From positions 29,468 to 93,467 of the forward strand of contig SVNZ01000005.1 in the NCBI GenBank assembly GCA_015066595.1: a stretch of 64,000 nt of DNA, written 5' to 3'. This stretch comes from Oscillospiraceae bacterium (GTDB taxonomy: Bacteria > Bacillota > Clostridia > Oscillospirales > Acutalibacteraceae). The notes beneath the pieces were generated by a model that ran no database searches, was not told the origin of the DNA, and saw only the letters and a program-made list of their open reading frames with translations. Shown here piece by piece: positions 44,270 through 55,664 of the stretch. How positions within the stretch are numbered: the first letter of the stretch is position 1; every line of letters begins with the position of its first letter. Position numbers and translations under genes: made by a program.

Positions 44270-44476
44270 AATTTTCCTCCTTTCCAAAGTTATAAGAAGT
44301 TTTGACTGCAAAAGAAAACTTTTGCTGTATGTTAATGGACACACAATATTATGGTCCAAAAAACAAGCGATATGAAAGTTGTGGGTTTTGCACTAAAATC
44401 GTAGATAAATTCTATGTTTTTTAAGAGTTTTTACCAAGAGAAAAACCCCAAAATGCGCCCTTTCCCACAATTATCG

Positions 44477-44506
44477 ATGATACCACAAGAAACCCCGGTT
44501 TGTCAA
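44477..44506 (-). promoter_or_regulatory. promoter of the str operon (rpsL-rpsG-fusA-tuf)
   Basis: Minus strand TTGACA (44506-44501), 18-bp spacer, TATCAT (44482-44477). It leaves a leader of about 200 nt before rpsL that holds a small hairpin (gcaaaag/cttttgc) but no recognised regulatory RNA. Confidence 0.72.
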
Positions 44507-44549
44507 TAATTTTTTGTGTATTCAAAAAGCTTTTTATCACACAATATTA

Positions 44550-44578
44550 TTGACGAAACGTCCTTTAATATATACAAT
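44550..44578 (+). promoter_or_regulatory. promoter of the flavin reductase-rubredoxin gene
   Basis: TTGACG (44550-44555), 17-bp spacer, TACAAT (44573-44578). Confidence 0.7.
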
Positions 44579-44606
44579 TATATATATAAACTTTGGAGGT
44601 ACTGCT

Positions 44607-45218
44607 ATGAACGATAAAATCAACAAAACTGCACTTTTTAATATCGGCTACGGTCTGTATGTTGTCACAGCAAAAGAAGGTAGCAAAGATAACGGATGTA
44701 TAGTAAATGCTGTTACTCAGCTGACCGACCAAAAAATAAGAGTTGCAGTCACTATCAACAAGCAAAACTACACCCACGATATGATAAAAAACACAGGCAT
44801 GATGAACGTAAACTGCCTAAGTGAAGAAACTCCGTTTGCGATTTTTGAGTACTTTGGTTTTAAAAGCGGTAGGGATACAGAAAAGTTTGTATCGCCTAAC
44901 CTGAACAGATCCGCCAATGGTCTTGTTATTCTTCCTGACTATTCTAACGCATTCTTTTCTCTAAAGGTAGAACAAGAGGTTGATTTGGATACACATACTA
45001 TGTTCATCTGTGAGGTGACAGAGGCTCAGACACTCAGCAGCGACCCTACTATGACCTACGCATACTATCACGCAAACGTAAAGCCAAAGCCCGTAAAAAA
45101 ATCAAAAGGCTTCGTGTGCACAATCTGCGGATATGTATATGAGGGCGATGAGCTACCACCTGATTTTATCTGCCCACTGTGCAAGCACGGCGCAGATGCT
45201 TTCAAAAGAATAGAGTGA
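44607..45218 (+). CDS. flavin reductase-rubredoxin fusion (high-molecular-weight rubredoxin-like)
   Basis: A two-domain electron-transfer protein. Residues about 1-150 are an FMN-binding flavoredoxin/flavin reductase-like domain (GYGLYVVTAKEGSKDNGCIVNAVTQ), and about 165-203 are a rubredoxin with CTICGYVYEG and CPLCKHGADAF for one Fe. In acetogens the related Hrb feeds electrons from NADH to flavodiiron proteins that remove oxygen or nitric oxide. That role is inferred here. The ATG at 44607 follows GGAGG. It is a single gene divergent from rpsL. Confidence 0.92.
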   Translation: MNDKINKTALFNIGYGLYVVTAKEGSKDNGCIVNAVTQLTDQKIRVAVTINKQNYTHDMIKNTGMMNVNCLSEETPFAIFEYFGFKSGRDTEKFVSPNLNRSANGLVILPDYSNAFFSLKVEQEVDLDTHTMFICEVTEAQTLSSDPTMTYAYYHANVKPKPVKKSKGFVCTICGYVYEGDELPPDFICPLCKHGADAFKRIE

Positions 45219-45269
45219 ACCTCTGTTTATTATTTGTTATCTCTTCTCTATTCTTTTCTTTATAGACGC

Positions 45270-45306
45270 AAAAACGGCTCAGGGTAATTCCTGAGCCGTT
45301 TGTTTT
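45270..45306. terminator. bidirectional terminator between rubredoxin fusion gene and rpoC
   Basis: A 12-bp stem (aaacggctcagg/cctgagccgttt) with a 6-nt loop and T-runs on each side. Confidence 0.9.
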
Positions 45307-45313
45307 TGTTAAA

Positions 45314-48300
45314 TTACTCAATAGGAGCTGTTGGAGCCTGAGGAATATAATTTTCCTCGAGCTCAACTTCGTTATATCTGCTCATACCAGTACCTGCTGG
45401 AACGAGCTTACCGATAAGAACGTTTTCTTTCAGACCAATGAGTGGGTCAACCTTACCCTTGATAGCAGCATCAGTAAGAACACGTGTAGTCTCCTGGAAT
45501 GATGCAGCTGACAAGAAGCTGTCAGTAGCAAGAGATGCCTTGGTGATACCAAGAAGAAGCTGTGTCCAAGTAGCCTCCTGCAGTCCCTCTTCACCATTCT
45601 CAATACGCTTTCTGATCTGCTTGTTAGCGTAGATAACCTCGTTGCGGTTGTACATCTGACCAGGCATAAAGTCTGTAGATCCAGCATCGTCAACCTTAAC
45701 CTTCTTCATCATCTGACGAACGATAACCTCGATATGCTTATCGTTGATATCAACACCCTGTAAACGATATGTGCTCTGCACCTCAGAAATGAGGTAGTCC
45801 TGCACAGCCTTAGGGCCAAGGATATCAAGAATGTCGTGTGGATTGACAGCACCGTCGGTGATTTTGTCACCCTTCTTAATCTGCTGGCCTTCTTCGACAG
45901 CAACTCTGAATCCGAATGGAATGAGGTATGCTTTTTCTTCGCTTGTTTCCTTATTATATACAACAGCGTGACGATTGTTCTTGATATCTTCAAAACGAAC
46001 TTCACCGTCGATTTCACTGATGATAGCAAGTGACTTCGGCTTACGTGACTCGAAGAGCTCTTCGACACGTGGAAGACCCTGTGTGATATCTTCTGCTGAC
46101 GCAACACCACCGGTATGGAAGGTTCTCATTGTAAGCTGAGTACCAGGCTCACCGATAGACTGAGCAGCGATGATACCAACAGCCTCGCCGACTGTAACAG
46201 GCTGACCGTTAGCAAGGTTCGCACCGTAGCACTTCTTACATACACCATACTTAGAATGACAGCCAAGAATAGAGCGGATTTCAATCTTTTCTACGCCACT
46301 GCCACAGATGATGTCAGCCTCTTTGTCGCCCATGAGAGTGTCTTTAGAAACGAGTACGTTGCCATTCTCGTCCTTAAAGTCTTCAACAAGATAACGACCG
46401 ATAAGACGCTCGTGGAGTCCTTCGATAGTTTGCTTACCTGCTTTGATATCAAATACTTCAAGACCCTCGTGCGAATGGCAGTCGTCCTCACGGATGATAA
46501 CATCCTGTGATACGTCAACAAGACGACGTGTGAGGTAACCGGAGTCAGCAGTTCTAAGTGCTGTATCTGCAAGACCTTTACGCGCACCACGAGATGAAAT
46601 AAAGTACTCTAAGATGTTAAGACCTTCACGGTAGTTAGCTCGAATAGGAATTTCGATAGTCTTACCTGATGTGTTGGCGATAAGACCACGCATACCAGCG
46701 AGCTGACGAATCTGAGACATACTGCCTCGAGCACCTGAGTCAGCCATCATGAAGATAGGGTTGTACTTGTCAAGGTTGCCCTGAAGTTTTGCAGTAACGT
46801 CGTTTGTCGCTTTTTCCCAGATACGAAGAACCTCTTCGTAACGCTCTTCGTTTGATCTAAGACCCATCATATACTCGTCACGGATAGCATCGACATCAGC
46901 CTCTGCCTTTGCGATGATTTCCTTCTTCTCAGGTGGAATTTTCGCATCACATACAGCTACAGTGATAGCACCACGAGTTGAGTATTTATAACCCTGAGCT
47001 TTGACTTCGTCAAGAACAACAGAAGTAACTTCTGTGCCGTGGATCTTGATACAAGCGTCGATGATTTTGCCGAGCTGTTTCTTACCAACGAGGAAGTCAA
47101 TCTCGAATTTGAACATATTTTCTGGGTCAGTTCTATCTACAAAGCCCAAATCCTGTGGGATAGGACGGTTGAAGATAATCTTACCTACAGTTGTATCAAC
47201 GATGCCACTCTTCTCGACGCCATCAACAGTGACAGTTCTTCTTACTTTGATCTTAGAGTGAAGTGTAACTACACCTGTCTGATAAGCCATCATAGCTTCG
47301 TCGATATCACGGAACGCTTTGCCCTCACCCGGTTCACCGTCCTTATCAAGAGTAAGGTAGTATGAACCCAAAACCATATCCTGTGTAGGAACAGCAACAG
47401 GACGTCCGTCTGATGGTTTTAAGAGGTTGCCTGCAGCGAGCATGAGGAAACGTGCCTCAGCCTGTGCTTCTGCAGAAAGTGGTACGTGAACAGCCATCTG
47501 GTCACCGTCGAAGTCGGCGTTGTACGCTGTACATACGAGTGGGTGGAGCTTGAGCGCTCTACCTTCAACAAGTACAGGCTCAAAAGCCTGGATACCAAGA
47601 CGGTGAAGTGTAGGAGCACGGTTAAGAAGTACAGGGTGACCCTTGATAACAACTTCGAGTGCGTCCCAAACCTCAGGCTTAGCACGTTCAACAGCCTTTC
47701 TGGCTGCTTTGATATTCTGAACAGCCTTAGTTTCTACAAGGCGTTTCATAACAAATGGTTTGAAGAGCTCAAGTGCCATCTCCTTTGGAAGACCGCACTG
47801 ATACATCTTGAGCTCAGGACCTACAACGATAACAGAACGTCCGGAGTAGTCAACACGCTTACCAAGGAGGTTCTGTCTAAAACGTCCCTGCTTACCCTTG
47901 AGCATGTCTGAAAGTGACTTGAGTGCACGGTTGTTAGGACCTGTGACAGGTCTGCCACGTCGACCGTTATCGATAAGGGCGTCAACAGCTTCCTGAAGCA
48001 TTCTCTTCTCATTTCTGATGATGATGTCAGGAGCTTCAAGCTCTAAGAGTCTCTTGAGACGGTTGTTTCTGTTAATAACTCTGCGGTAGAGGTCGTTTAA
48101 GTCAGATGTTGCGAAACGACCACCGTCGAGCTGTACCATAGGTCTGATATCCGGTGGAATAACCGGAACAACGTCAAGAATCATCCACTCAGGACGGTTG
48201 CCTGACATTCTAAATGCCTCAACAACCTCAAGACGCTTTTGAAGTCTGACTTTCTTTTGACCTGTAGCACCCTCGAGCTCTTCTTTGAGCTCAGTAGCAA

Positions 48301-48859
48301 GGGACTCAAGATCGATCTGAGAGAGAAGTTCTTTGATAGCTTCTGCACCCATACCTGCTTTGAAGTCATCTTCGTATTTTTCACGCATATCGCGATATTC
48401 CTGCTCATTTAAGAACTGCATCTTTGTGAGCTCTCTTGCATCACCCGGATCAGTTACGATATATGATGCAAAGTAGAGTACCTTTTCAAGAGCACGTGGA
48501 GAGATGTCGAGCATCAAAGAGATTCTTGATGGGATACCCTTGAAGTACCAGATATGTGACACAGGAGCAGCAAGCTCGATGTGACCCATTCTTTCTCTTC
48601 TTACCTTAGCGCGTGTAACTTCAACACCGCAGCGGTCGCATATTTTGCCCTTAAATCTGATTCTCTTGTACTTACCGCAGTGGCATTCCCAGTCCTTTGT
48701 AGGTCCGAAAATACGCTCGCAGAAAAGACCGTCACGCTCAGGCTTTAAGGTACGATAGTTGATTGTTTCAGGCTTTTTAACTTCGCCATATGACCATTCT
48801 CTGATCTGTTCAGGGGAAGCAAGGCCTATTTTAATTGAATCAAATACATTGTTATCCAT
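45314..48859 (-). CDS. rpoC: RNA polymerase beta' subunit
   Basis: The 1181-aa catalytic subunit: N-terminal zinc site ([20 protein letters not shown]), the active-site Mg loop [12 protein letters not shown], bridge-helix region and the second zinc cluster ([16 protein letters not shown]...CKKCYG). Standard Firmicutes length, without large lineage insertions. It lies 14 bp after rpoB. Confidence 0.99.
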   Translation of the reverse strand: MDNNVFDSIKIGLASPEQIREWSYGEVKKPETINYRTLKPERDGLFCERIFGPTKDWECHCGKYKRIRFKGKICDRCGVEVTRAKVRRERMGHIELAAPVSHIWYFKGIPSRISLMLDISPRALEKVLYFASYIVTDPGDARELTKMQFLNEQEYRDMREKYEDDFKAGMGAEAIKELLSQIDLESLATELKEELEGATGQKKVRLQKRLEVVEAFRMSGNRPEWMILDVVPVIPPDIRPMVQLDGGRFATSDLNDLYRRVINRNNRLKRLLELEAPDIIIRNEKRMLQEAVDALIDNGRRGRPVTGPNNRALKSLSDMLKGKQGRFRQNLLGKRVDYSGRSVIVVGPELKMYQCGLPKEMALELFKPFVMKRLVETKAVQNIKAARKAVERAKPEVWDALEVVIKGHPVLLNRAPTLHRLGIQAFEPVLVEGRALKLHPLVCTAYNADFDGDQMAVHVPLSAEAQAEARFLMLAAGNLLKPSDGRPVAVPTQDMVLGSYYLTLDKDGEPGEGKAFRDIDEAMMAYQTGVVTLHSKIKVRRTVTVDGVEKSGIVDTTVGKIIFNRPIPQDLGFVDRTDPENMFKFEIDFLVGKKQLGKIIDACIKIHGTEVTSVVLDEVKAQGYKYSTRGAITVAVCDAKIPPEKKEIIAKAEADVDAIRDEYMMGLRSNEERYEEVLRIWEKATNDVTAKLQGNLDKYNPIFMMADSGARGSMSQIRQLAGMRGLIANTSGKTIEIPIRANYREGLNILEYFISSRGARKGLADTALRTADSGYLTRRLVDVSQDVIIREDDCHSHEGLEVFDIKAGKQTIEGLHERLIGRYLVEDFKDENGNVLVSKDTLMGDKEADIICGSGVEKIEIRSILGCHSKYGVCKKCYGANLANGQPVTVGEAVGIIAAQSIGEPGTQLTMRTFHTGGVASAEDITQGLPRVEELFESRKPKSLAIISEIDGEVRFEDIKNNRHAVVYNKETSEEKAYLIPFGFRVAVEEGQQIKKGDKITDGAVNPHDILDILGPKAVQDYLISEVQSTYRLQGVDINDKHIEVIVRQMMKKVKVDDAGSTDFMPGQMYNRNEVIYANKQIRKRIENGEEGLQEATWTQLLLGITKASLATDSFLSAASFQETTRVLTDAAIKGKVDPLIGLKENVLIGKLVPAGTGMSRYNEVELEENYIPQAPTAPIE

Positions 48860-48873
48860 AGTGCAGCTCCTCC

Positions 48874-51800
48874 TTACATTTCATCTGTGCCATAGTCATC
48901 AAATTCGAGCATGTCGTCGTGGTCTTCGTAGATAGAAGACTCGTCGAACATATTGCCTTCTTCAGAGTCTTCGTCAAGCAGGAAGCCTTCCATAGTAGTC
49001 ATAACCTGATCCTCGTTAAGAGTCTCGTCTTCTGCTACTACTACCATTGCTTCTTCGTCCTCATCGAACTTCTGCTTCAAGTCGATTTCGCCACCATCTT
49101 TGTCAAGAACTCGCACATCAAGAGAGAGTGACTGGAGTTCTTTGATAAGAACCTTGAACGACTCAGGAATACCAGGTGTTGGAATATTCTGACCCTTAAC
49201 GATAGATTCGTATGTCTTAACACGACCAACAACGTCGTCAGACTTAACAGTCAAGATTTCCTGAAGTGTGTACGCAGCACCGTAAGCCTCAAGTGCCCAA
49301 ACTTCCATCTCACCGAAACGCTGACCACCAAACTGAGCTTTACCACCCAGAGGCTGCTGTGTAACAAGTGAGTAAGGACCTGTACTTCTTGCGTGGATCT
49401 TATCATCAACCAGGTGATGGAGTTTTAAGTAATACATATAACCAACGGTAACAGGGTTGTCAAAATACTCACCTGTACGACCGTCTTTAAGCATTGTTTT
49501 ACATTCCATCGAGATACCGTTTTGCTTGAAGCATTCGCCAAAGTCGATACCTGTGACCTGCTCTTTATCAGGATAATCTTCCTTATCTCTGATGCGCTCG
49601 AACAGTTCAAATATATCCTGCTCGTGTGCACCGTCAAATACCGGAGTCATAATCTTCCAGCCCAGTGCTTTAGCAGCATAACCGAGATGCACCTCAAGAA
49701 CCTGTCCGATGTTCATACGGGAAGGTACGCCCAGAGGGTTAAGTACGATATCAAGTGGAGTACCATCAGGTAAGAACGGCATATCCTCAACAGGTAAAAT
49801 ACGGGATACAACACCCTTGTTACCGTGACGACCAGCCATCTTATCGCCGACAGAAATCTTACGTTTCTGAGCAAGATAGCATCTTACTACTTTGTTGACA
49901 CCAGGCTGAAGCTCATCACGTGAGTCTTCTCTTGTGAACACCTTAACGTCAACAACGATACCTGATTCACCGTGTGGAACTCTAAGTGAAGTATCTCTTA
50001 CTTCTCTTGCCTTTTCACCGAATATAGCTCTAAGGAGTCGTTCTTCCGCAGTGAGCTCTGTCTCGCCCTTTGGTGTTACCTTACCGACTAAGATGTCACC
50101 AGCGTGAACCTCAGCACCGATGTGGATAATACCGTTTTCGTCGAGGTCTTTGAGCATATCCTCACCAACGTTTGGAATATCTCTTGTGATGTCCTCAGGA
50201 CCGAGCTTAGTATCTCTTGCTTCTGTTTCGTATTCTTCAATATGGATAGATGTGTAAACATCATCTCGAACAATTTTTTCATTGATGAGAACAGCGTCCT
50301 CGTAGTTATAACCTTCCCAGGTCATAAAGCCGATTAAAGCGTTCTTACCCAGTGAAATTTCACCGTTCTTGGTAGCAGGACCGTCAGCAAGAACTTCGCC
50401 TGCCTTTACTCTCTGACCACGGGAAACGATAGGAATCTGGTTGACGCAAGTACCCTGGTTAGAACGCAAGAACTTGATAACCTCGAAGTCCTGAATACGA
50501 CCTGAGTCATACTGAACACGGATGTGGTCAGCGTCAACGCTCATAACGATACCGTCTTCTTCAGAAAGTACGCATACACCTGAGTCAGTACCAGCTTTGT
50601 ACTCCATACCTGTACCTACGATAGGTGACTCAGTAACCATGAGTGGCACTGCCTGTCGCTGCATGTTGGAGCCCATGAGTGCTCGGTTCGCGTCATCGTT
50701 TTCTAAGAACGGAATCATAGCTGTAGCAACTGATACAACCATTCGTGGAGAAACGTCCATAAAGTCAAACTGTGATGGTTCAAGCTCAACGAACTCGTCT
50801 TTGTAACGGCCGACAACCTTAGAGTTTACAAACTTACCGTTTTCATCGAGTGGTTCGTTAGCCTGAGCTACCTTGAAGTCGTCTTCCATATCAGCTGTCA
50901 TATATACAACTTCGTCAGTAACGACGCCTGTTTCTTTATCAATTTTTCTAAACGGTGCCTCAACAAAGCCATAATCGTTGATTCTTGCAAAAGTAGCAAG
51001 ATATGAAATAAGACCGATGTTAGGACCTTCAGGAGTTTCGATAGGACACATACGTCCGTAGTGTGTGTAGTGTACATCTCGAACCTCGAAACCTGCACGA
51101 TCTCGCGACAGACCGCCAGGACCTAAAGCTGAGAGTCTTCTCTTATGAGTGAGCTCCGACAGCGGGTTAGTCTGATCCATAAACTGTGACAGAGGAGAAC
51201 TACCGAAAAACTCCTTGATAGCAGCAGTCACAGGACGGATATTGATAAGTGAACTTGGAGAAAGAGCCTCCGGATCCTGAGCTTGGAGTGTCATACGCTC
51301 ACGGATAACTCTCTCTAAACGTGAGAAACCAATTCTGAACTGGTTCTGTAAGAGCTCACCAACGCAACGGATACGACGGTTTCCGAGATGGTCGATATCG
51401 TCTGTTGTGCCGATATGCTCAGCAAGTGAATTCATATAGTTTACAGTTGCGAAGATATCGTCAACTGTGATGTGGTTAGGGATAAGATCGTGTACTCTGT
51501 CAGCGATAGCTTGCTTTAAGTCTTTTTCGTTGTCGCAAGAATCAAGAATTTCACAAAGTACATCAAAGCTTACTTTCTCGTTAATACCGAGCTCTTCACA
51601 AGAAAAGTCAACATAAGCGTTAATGTCAACCATACCGTTGGAGATGAGCTTTACTACCTTGCCATCTTCACCAGAAACAAAAGCTTCTTTTACGCCGGCA
51701 TTTTCGATTTCGAGTGCCTTGTCACGGTCGATAGTATCGCCACGCTTTGCTAAAATCTCGCCTGTGCGTGGGTTTACGATATGTTCTGTGATAGTCTGAT

Positions 51801-52665
51801 TTACGAGTCGGTTAGAAATACCGAGCTTCTTGTTATATTTATATCTGCCGACCCTTGACATATCATAACGACGTGGGTCGAAGAATAAGTTGTTAATATG
51901 AGTCTGAGCACTTTCTACTGTTGGAGGCTCACTTGGTCTAAGCTTACGATAAACCTCGATAAGACCCTCTTCAACGCTGTTAGTAGTGTCTTTTTCAAAT
52001 GTAGCTTTGATACGAGCATCATCGCCGAATTTCTCTAAAATCTCGCCGTTTGTGCCAAGGCCTAAAGCTCTCAAGAAAACTGTGATAGGAACTTTACGGT
52101 TCTTATCAATACGGACGTAGAGAACATCGTTTACGTCGTTTTCGTACTCAAGCCAAGCACCACGGTTTGGAATAACAGTAGAAGAGTACAACTCTTTACC
52201 TGTTTTGTCGTGGTCCATCTTGTAGTACACACCAGGTGAACGTACAAGCTGAGATACGATAACACGCTCAGCACCGTTGATAACAAAAGTGCCCGATGGT
52301 GTCATAAGCGGGAAGTCACCCATAAATACATTTGATTCTTTGATTTCGCCTGTCTCTTTGTTAAGAAGTCGAGCAGTAACTCGTAAAGCTGCTGAATAAG
52401 TAGCATCTCTTTCCTTACACTCGATTACAGAATAGTTCGGATGGTCTACATCGAGAGTATAGTCAATAAAGTCGAGCACGAGGTTGTTCTGGTAGTCTTG
52501 AATACCTGATACATCCTTGAACACTTCTTTTAGACCCTCATCAAGAAACCACTGATAGGACTTTTTCTGCACTTCGATCAGGTTAGGCATATCGATAACA
52601 TCATCGATTTTGCCGAAACTGTATCGCTCGCTGTTGCCTAGCTTAACCGGTTTGACATTTACCAT
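48874..52665 (-). CDS. rpoB: RNA polymerase beta subunit
   Basis: The 1263-aa subunit with the rifampicin region [34 protein letters not shown], in which the Asp, His and Ser resistance positions are all wild type. Also present are [25 protein letters not shown], and a very acidic C-terminal tail typical of Clostridia (last about 60 residues). AAAGGAGTGA precedes the ATG. rplJ-rplL are not directly upstream; the gene has its own promoter and leader. Confidence 0.99.
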   Translation of the reverse strand: MVNVKPVKLGNSERYSFGKIDDVIDMPNLIEVQKKSYQWFLDEGLKEVFKDVSGIQDYQNNLVLDFIDYTLDVDHPNYSVIECKERDATYSAALRVTARLLNKETGEIKESNVFMGDFPLMTPSGTFVINGAERVIVSQLVRSPGVYYKMDHDKTGKELYSSTVIPNRGAWLEYENDVNDVLYVRIDKNRKVPITVFLRALGLGTNGEILEKFGDDARIKATFEKDTTNSVEEGLIEVYRKLRPSEPPTVESAQTHINNLFFDPRRYDMSRVGRYKYNKKLGISNRLVNQTITEHIVNPRTGEILAKRGDTIDRDKALEIENAGVKEAFVSGEDGKVVKLISNGMVDINAYVDFSCEELGINEKVSFDVLCEILDSCDNEKDLKQAIADRVHDLIPNHITVDDIFATVNYMNSLAEHIGTTDDIDHLGNRRIRCVGELLQNQFRIGFSRLERVIRERMTLQAQDPEALSPSSLINIRPVTAAIKEFFGSSPLSQFMDQTNPLSELTHKRRLSALGPGGLSRDRAGFEVRDVHYTHYGRMCPIETPEGPNIGLISYLATFARINDYGFVEAPFRKIDKETGVVTDEVVYMTADMEDDFKVAQANEPLDENGKFVNSKVVGRYKDEFVELEPSQFDFMDVSPRMVVSVATAMIPFLENDDANRALMGSNMQRQAVPLMVTESPIVGTGMEYKAGTDSGVCVLSEEDGIVMSVDADHIRVQYDSGRIQDFEVIKFLRSNQGTCVNQIPIVSRGQRVKAGEVLADGPATKNGEISLGKNALIGFMTWEGYNYEDAVLINEKIVRDDVYTSIHIEEYETEARDTKLGPEDITRDIPNVGEDMLKDLDENGIIHIGAEVHAGDILVGKVTPKGETELTAEERLLRAIFGEKAREVRDTSLRVPHGESGIVVDVKVFTREDSRDELQPGVNKVVRCYLAQKRKISVGDKMAGRHGNKGVVSRILPVEDMPFLPDGTPLDIVLNPLGVPSRMNIGQVLEVHLGYAAKALGWKIMTPVFDGAHEQDIFELFERIRDKEDYPDKEQVTGIDFGECFKQNGISMECKTMLKDGRTGEYFDNPVTVGYMYYLKLHHLVDDKIHARSTGPYSLVTQQPLGGKAQFGGQRFGEMEVWALEAYGAAYTLQEILTVKSDDVVGRVKTYESIVKGQNIPTPGIPESFKVLIKELQSLSLDVRVLDKDGGEIDLKQKFDEDEEAMVVVAEDETLNEDQVMTTMEGFLLDEDSEEGNMFDESSIYEDHDDMLEFDDYGTDEM

Positions 52666-53054
52666 AGGCGTATCACTCCTTTAAAAATCTGTACGGATAT
52701 GTCGCGAAAAATATCCGTGTAATCGCACCGCAAAAAGTTACAAAATTGTTTTTGAAAAGCCTCTTGACAAACCCACATCAAGTGTGCTAATATTCACATT
52801 TTGCAAAACTTTTTGTTGCACAATAGGGGCATATGCCCCCATAATGGTACAGTTTACTATTTTATATCTAAAAAAGAATAATGTCAATGATTTTTTCAGG
52901 TTTTTTTAATATTTTTGTATATTTTTCTATTACAGAACTATTCTTGAGTAAAACGCGAAATACAGTGCTCTTGAAACACGTGGGTGCGTTTAGCTTTTTG
53001 TGCAACGAATAGTTACAAACAGGATACTTCAGGTCGCTTATACCCTTGAGGTCG
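52666..53054. other. rpoB leader and divergent regulatory region
   Basis: There is no gene. On the minus strand the rpoB leader (about 52852-52666) has a GGGGCATATGCCCC palindrome at 52827-52840 and a perfect 8-bp stem ACGGATAT/ATATCCGT (about 52692-52718) 25-50 nt before the rpoB start. On the plus strand a promoter-like TTGACA-18-TAATAT sits at 52764-52793, inside this leader and facing birA. The remainder is AT-rich. Confidence 0.5.
52859..52887 (-). promoter_or_regulatory. promoter of rpoBC
   Basis: Minus strand TTGACA (52887-52882), 17-bp spacer, TAAAAT (52864-52859); leader of about 190 nt. Confidence 0.72.
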
Positions 53055-53083
53055 TTGATATTAGCCCTCTTTTGTGATAATAT
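53055..53083 (+). promoter_or_regulatory. promoter of birA
   Basis: TTGATA (53055-53060), 17-bp spacer, TAATAT (53078-53083), 32 bp before the start codon. Confidence 0.75.
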
Positions 53084-53114
53084 ATCGGTAAATAAAAGAA
53101 CGGTCGGTGATATA

Positions 53115-53915
53115 ATGTCAGATAACAAAAGCAACAGCGTCAAAAACACTGCGCTTTCTACACTGAATGCACAAAACATCAAAAAACTCCTCAAAAATAA
53201 TATTGAAGTTTTGTACTTTGACACTATTGATTCGACCAACACTCACGCAAAGAGAGTATATAAAGCATGCACCACCCCTACGCTTTTTGTCGCAAATCAT
53301 CAAAGTAATGGCAGAGGCAGGCTGGGCAGGACTTTTTATTCTCCTGCTGATACAGGGCTATATATGTCGCTACTGCTTGATGTTGCTGACAACAGCGAAG
53401 ACATTATATGTATAACCACAGCGACCTGTGTATGTGTTATCAACGCCCTAAAGGAACTGTATAATGTCGCACCGCAAATCAAATGGGTCAACGATATATA
53501 TCTGTGTAACAAAAAGCTGTGCGGTATCTTGTGCGAAGCTATCACTAACGAAAATACTCACAAGGTAGAAAAAGTCATCATCGGTATCGGCATTAATATA
53601 AGCACAAAAGACTTTCCAGATGATATCAAAGACATAGCGACTTCTCTCGGGTTTGCGCACAACCGCGAAGAGCTTTGTGCAAAAATTGCAGATAACATCA
53701 TCGCTATAACCAAAGAGCTTAAAACACGTGACTTCATAAATGAGTACAAAAAGCACTCTATGGTTCTCGGGTGCGATATAAACTACACAGAAAACGGTGT
53801 GACAAAAGTAGCTACCGCTATAGATATAGATAGAAACGGTGGGCTGGTTATAAAAACAGAAAACGGTTTAAAAACGCTGTCAAGTGGTGAAATTAGTGTA
53901 AGAATAAAAAAATAA
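53115..53915 (+). CDS. birA: biotin--[acetyl-CoA-carboxylase] ligase
   Basis: Attaches biotin to carrier-protein lysines through biotinyl-AMP. The 266-aa protein has FDTIDSTNTHAKR, the nucleotide loop HQSNGRGRLGRTFYSP, KWVNDIYL, KKLCGILCEA and a C-terminal SH3-like domain. The roughly 35 residues before the catalytic domain are too short for the DNA-binding HTH of bifunctional BirA, so this is a ligase-only form. The ATG at 53115 follows GGTGAT. Confidence 0.94.
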   Translation: MSDNKSNSVKNTALSTLNAQNIKKLLKNNIEVLYFDTIDSTNTHAKRVYKACTTPTLFVANHQSNGRGRLGRTFYSPADTGLYMSLLLDVADNSEDIICITTATCVCVINALKELYNVAPQIKWVNDIYLCNKKLCGILCEAITNENTHKVEKVIIGIGINISTKDFPDDIKDIATSLGFAHNREELCAKIADNIIAITKELKTRDFINEYKKHSMVLGCDINYTENGVTKVATAIDIDRNGGLVIKTENGLKTLSSGEISVRIKK

Positions 53916-53925
53916 AGAACAACAC

Positions 53926-53955
53926 AAAAGCTTCTCTTTTTGAGAAGCTTTTTTC
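53926..53955 (+). terminator. intrinsic terminator of birA
   Basis: An 11-bp stem (aaaagcttctc/gagaagctttt) with TTTTTT. Confidence 0.88.
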
Positions 53956-54005
53956 TTACAAAAAACGACAAAATTCTACTAAAGACTCAACAACAAAAAA
54001 ATATA

Positions 54006-54014
54006 TGCTATACT
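54006..54014 (+). promoter_or_regulatory. extended -10 promoter of the acyltransferase gene
   Basis: TGCTATACT, the same extended -10 as before holB, 29 bp upstream of the start codon, with no good -35. Confidence 0.45.
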
Positions 54015-54043
54015 TTTGCGGATAATTTTCACAGGAGTAAAAT

Positions 54044-55048
54044 ATGGAAAACAAACGTATGCTGTGGCTTGATGCTTTGAGGGGATTAGGTATCATACTC
54101 ATCACCTTGGGTCATTTAGGTTGTTTTGAGCTGCTCGAGCGTTACATATATTCTTTTCATGTTCCGCTTTTCTTCTTTATATCGGGATATTTGTATATCC
54201 GTAGCGCTAAACCGATTAAAAATTTTATAAAAAGGAAAACGATAACTATACTGGTACCGTTTCTTGTATGGACTTTGATGTCGACTTTAGTCAATGTTGT
54301 TATGAACTACGACTTAAAGCTGTTGATGCTCAAAATGGTCACTTACAACGGACTGCTCACGTGGAACTCACCGCTGTGGTTTTTGCTGGTGCTGTATATT
54401 GTAGAGATACTTTTTGCTGTTCTTGATAGACTCAATGATAAGACATACTTCAAGTACATCATCCTCGCTGTATCCGTTGTGCTGTTCTTCATTTTTGGCG
54501 AAATGATGCTCACTTTGAAACTTAATCTCGTTCCGCTTGCGATGATATTCTACTCTATGGGCAACATCATGAGGACTTCACTCGAACAAAAACCACTGAA
54601 CCTAAAAACGTGGCAAAAAGTCACGATGGTTGTTCTTTTGTTTATTGTAAGCTTTGTATTCTCTGCTGTGCTCAATGTCAGAATCAAGTACACTCACGCA
54701 ATATTTGGCAACATCGCACATTTTCTCATCGCAGCAACCGCTGCGATACTTTTCTACTACATCATTTTCAAAAACGTGAACACGCTCTCAAATTCAAAGA
54801 TGCTCATAAACTTAGGCAACAACTCACTCATCATTATGTGTGCTCAGTACTGGGTGTTTAGAATCTGCGATATCACTACAAAAAGACTGTTCGACTACAT
54901 AATATGGCATCGTCGTGACACTATAAAAGCTATACTGTTCACCGCTTTCACACTCGCTGTTATTTGTGGACTCACAGCACTGTACAAAAAGATTTCTAAA
55001 AACAACAAGGTGCTTCAAAAAATCGGCGAAGTATTCGGCATAAGATAA
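54044..55048 (+). CDS. membrane acyltransferase, acyltransferase 3 family
   Basis: A 334-aa integral membrane protein with about ten hydrophobic helices. The family start MLWLDALRGLGIILITLGH contains the conserved R and the proposed catalytic His, followed by FHVPLFFFISGYL. Such enzymes O-acetylate wall polymers, exopolysaccharide or lipids. The C-terminal SGNH domain of OatA is absent, so this is the short form and the acceptor is unknown. AGGAG precedes the ATG. Confidence 0.92.
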   Translation: MENKRMLWLDALRGLGIILITLGHLGCFELLERYIYSFHVPLFFFISGYLYIRSAKPIKNFIKRKTITILVPFLVWTLMSTLVNVVMNYDLKLLMLKMVTYNGLLTWNSPLWFLLVLYIVEILFAVLDRLNDKTYFKYIILAVSVVLFFIFGEMMLTLKLNLVPLAMIFYSMGNIMRTSLEQKPLNLKTWQKVTMVVLLFIVSFVFSAVLNVRIKYTHAIFGNIAHFLIAATAAILFYYIIFKNVNTLSNSKMLINLGNNSLIIMCAQYWVFRICDITTKRLFDYIIWHRRDTIKAILFTAFTLAVICGLTALYKKISKNNKVLQKIGEVFGIR

Positions 55049-55063
55049 AACGGATGTGTACAA

Positions 55064-55095
55064 CTAAAGGCTTCCTAAAAAGGAAGCCTTTTTCT
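55064..55095. terminator. bidirectional terminator between acyltransferase gene and spoVAC
   Basis: An 11-bp stem (aaaggcttcct/aggaagccttt) with a 4-nt loop. Confidence 0.88.
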
Positions 55096-55100
55096 TCTGC

Positions 55101-55541
55101 TCATAACATCTGTACTATATAGTAAATCACACCGTAAATAACAGACGCCACTACACCGTAGACAATAACAGGTCCTGCGATAGAAAACATCTTTGCGCCA
55201 ACACCCAGAATAAAGCCTTCACTCTTAAACTCTATCGCAGGAGAAGCCACTGAGTTTGCAAAGCCCGTGATAGGCACGAGTGTACCTGCTCCTGCGTACT
55301 TTGCAATTTTTTCGTACAAGTGCAGTGCTGTCAGTAGCACACCAAGGAAAACAAGCGTGACAGATGTCACTGTCTGTGCCTGAGTTTTTCCCATATCAAA
55401 GCTCATGTAAAGCTCTGTGAGTCCCTGACCAACAGTGCATATTGCACCACCTATCAGAAAAGCAAAAATACAATCTTTTACAATAGGGCTTTTTGTGGTT
55501 TCTTTTTCGACCATTTTGCTATAATTTTTCTTACTTTCCAT
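55101..55541 (-). CDS. spoVAC: stage V sporulation protein AC
   Basis: An inner-membrane protein of the spore dipicolinate channel; in B. subtilis SpoVAC acts as a mechanosensitive channel during germination. The 146-aa protein has about four membrane helices and the family sequence FLIGGAICTVGQGLTELY, GTLVPITGFANSVASPAIEFKSEG. The ATG at 55541 is set by GGTGAT 4 nt upstream. It is alone: a terminator follows directly, and spoVAD and spoVAE are not adjacent as they usually are. Confidence 0.94.
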   Translation of the reverse strand: MESKKNYSKMVEKETTKSPIVKDCIFAFLIGGAICTVGQGLTELYMSFDMGKTQAQTVTSVTLVFLGVLLTALHLYEKIAKYAGAGTLVPITGFANSVASPAIEFKSEGFILGVGAKMFSIAGPVIVYGVVASVIYGVIYYIVQML

Positions 55542-55600
55542 ATTCATCACCGATTGTATTTTTCCCAGTATTTTGCTACTTATTTATTACAAAACTGTAT

Positions 55601-55629
55601 TTGATTTTAAGTTCACAAAAAGTTATAAT
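55601..55629 (+). promoter_or_regulatory. promoter of the nifS-thiI-sortase operon
   Basis: TTGATT (55601-55606), 17-bp spacer, TATAAT (55624-55629). No terminator is seen until 60327. Confidence 0.75.
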
Positions 55630-55664
55630 ATATAATGTAAAAATATATTATAATAGGTAAAAAT

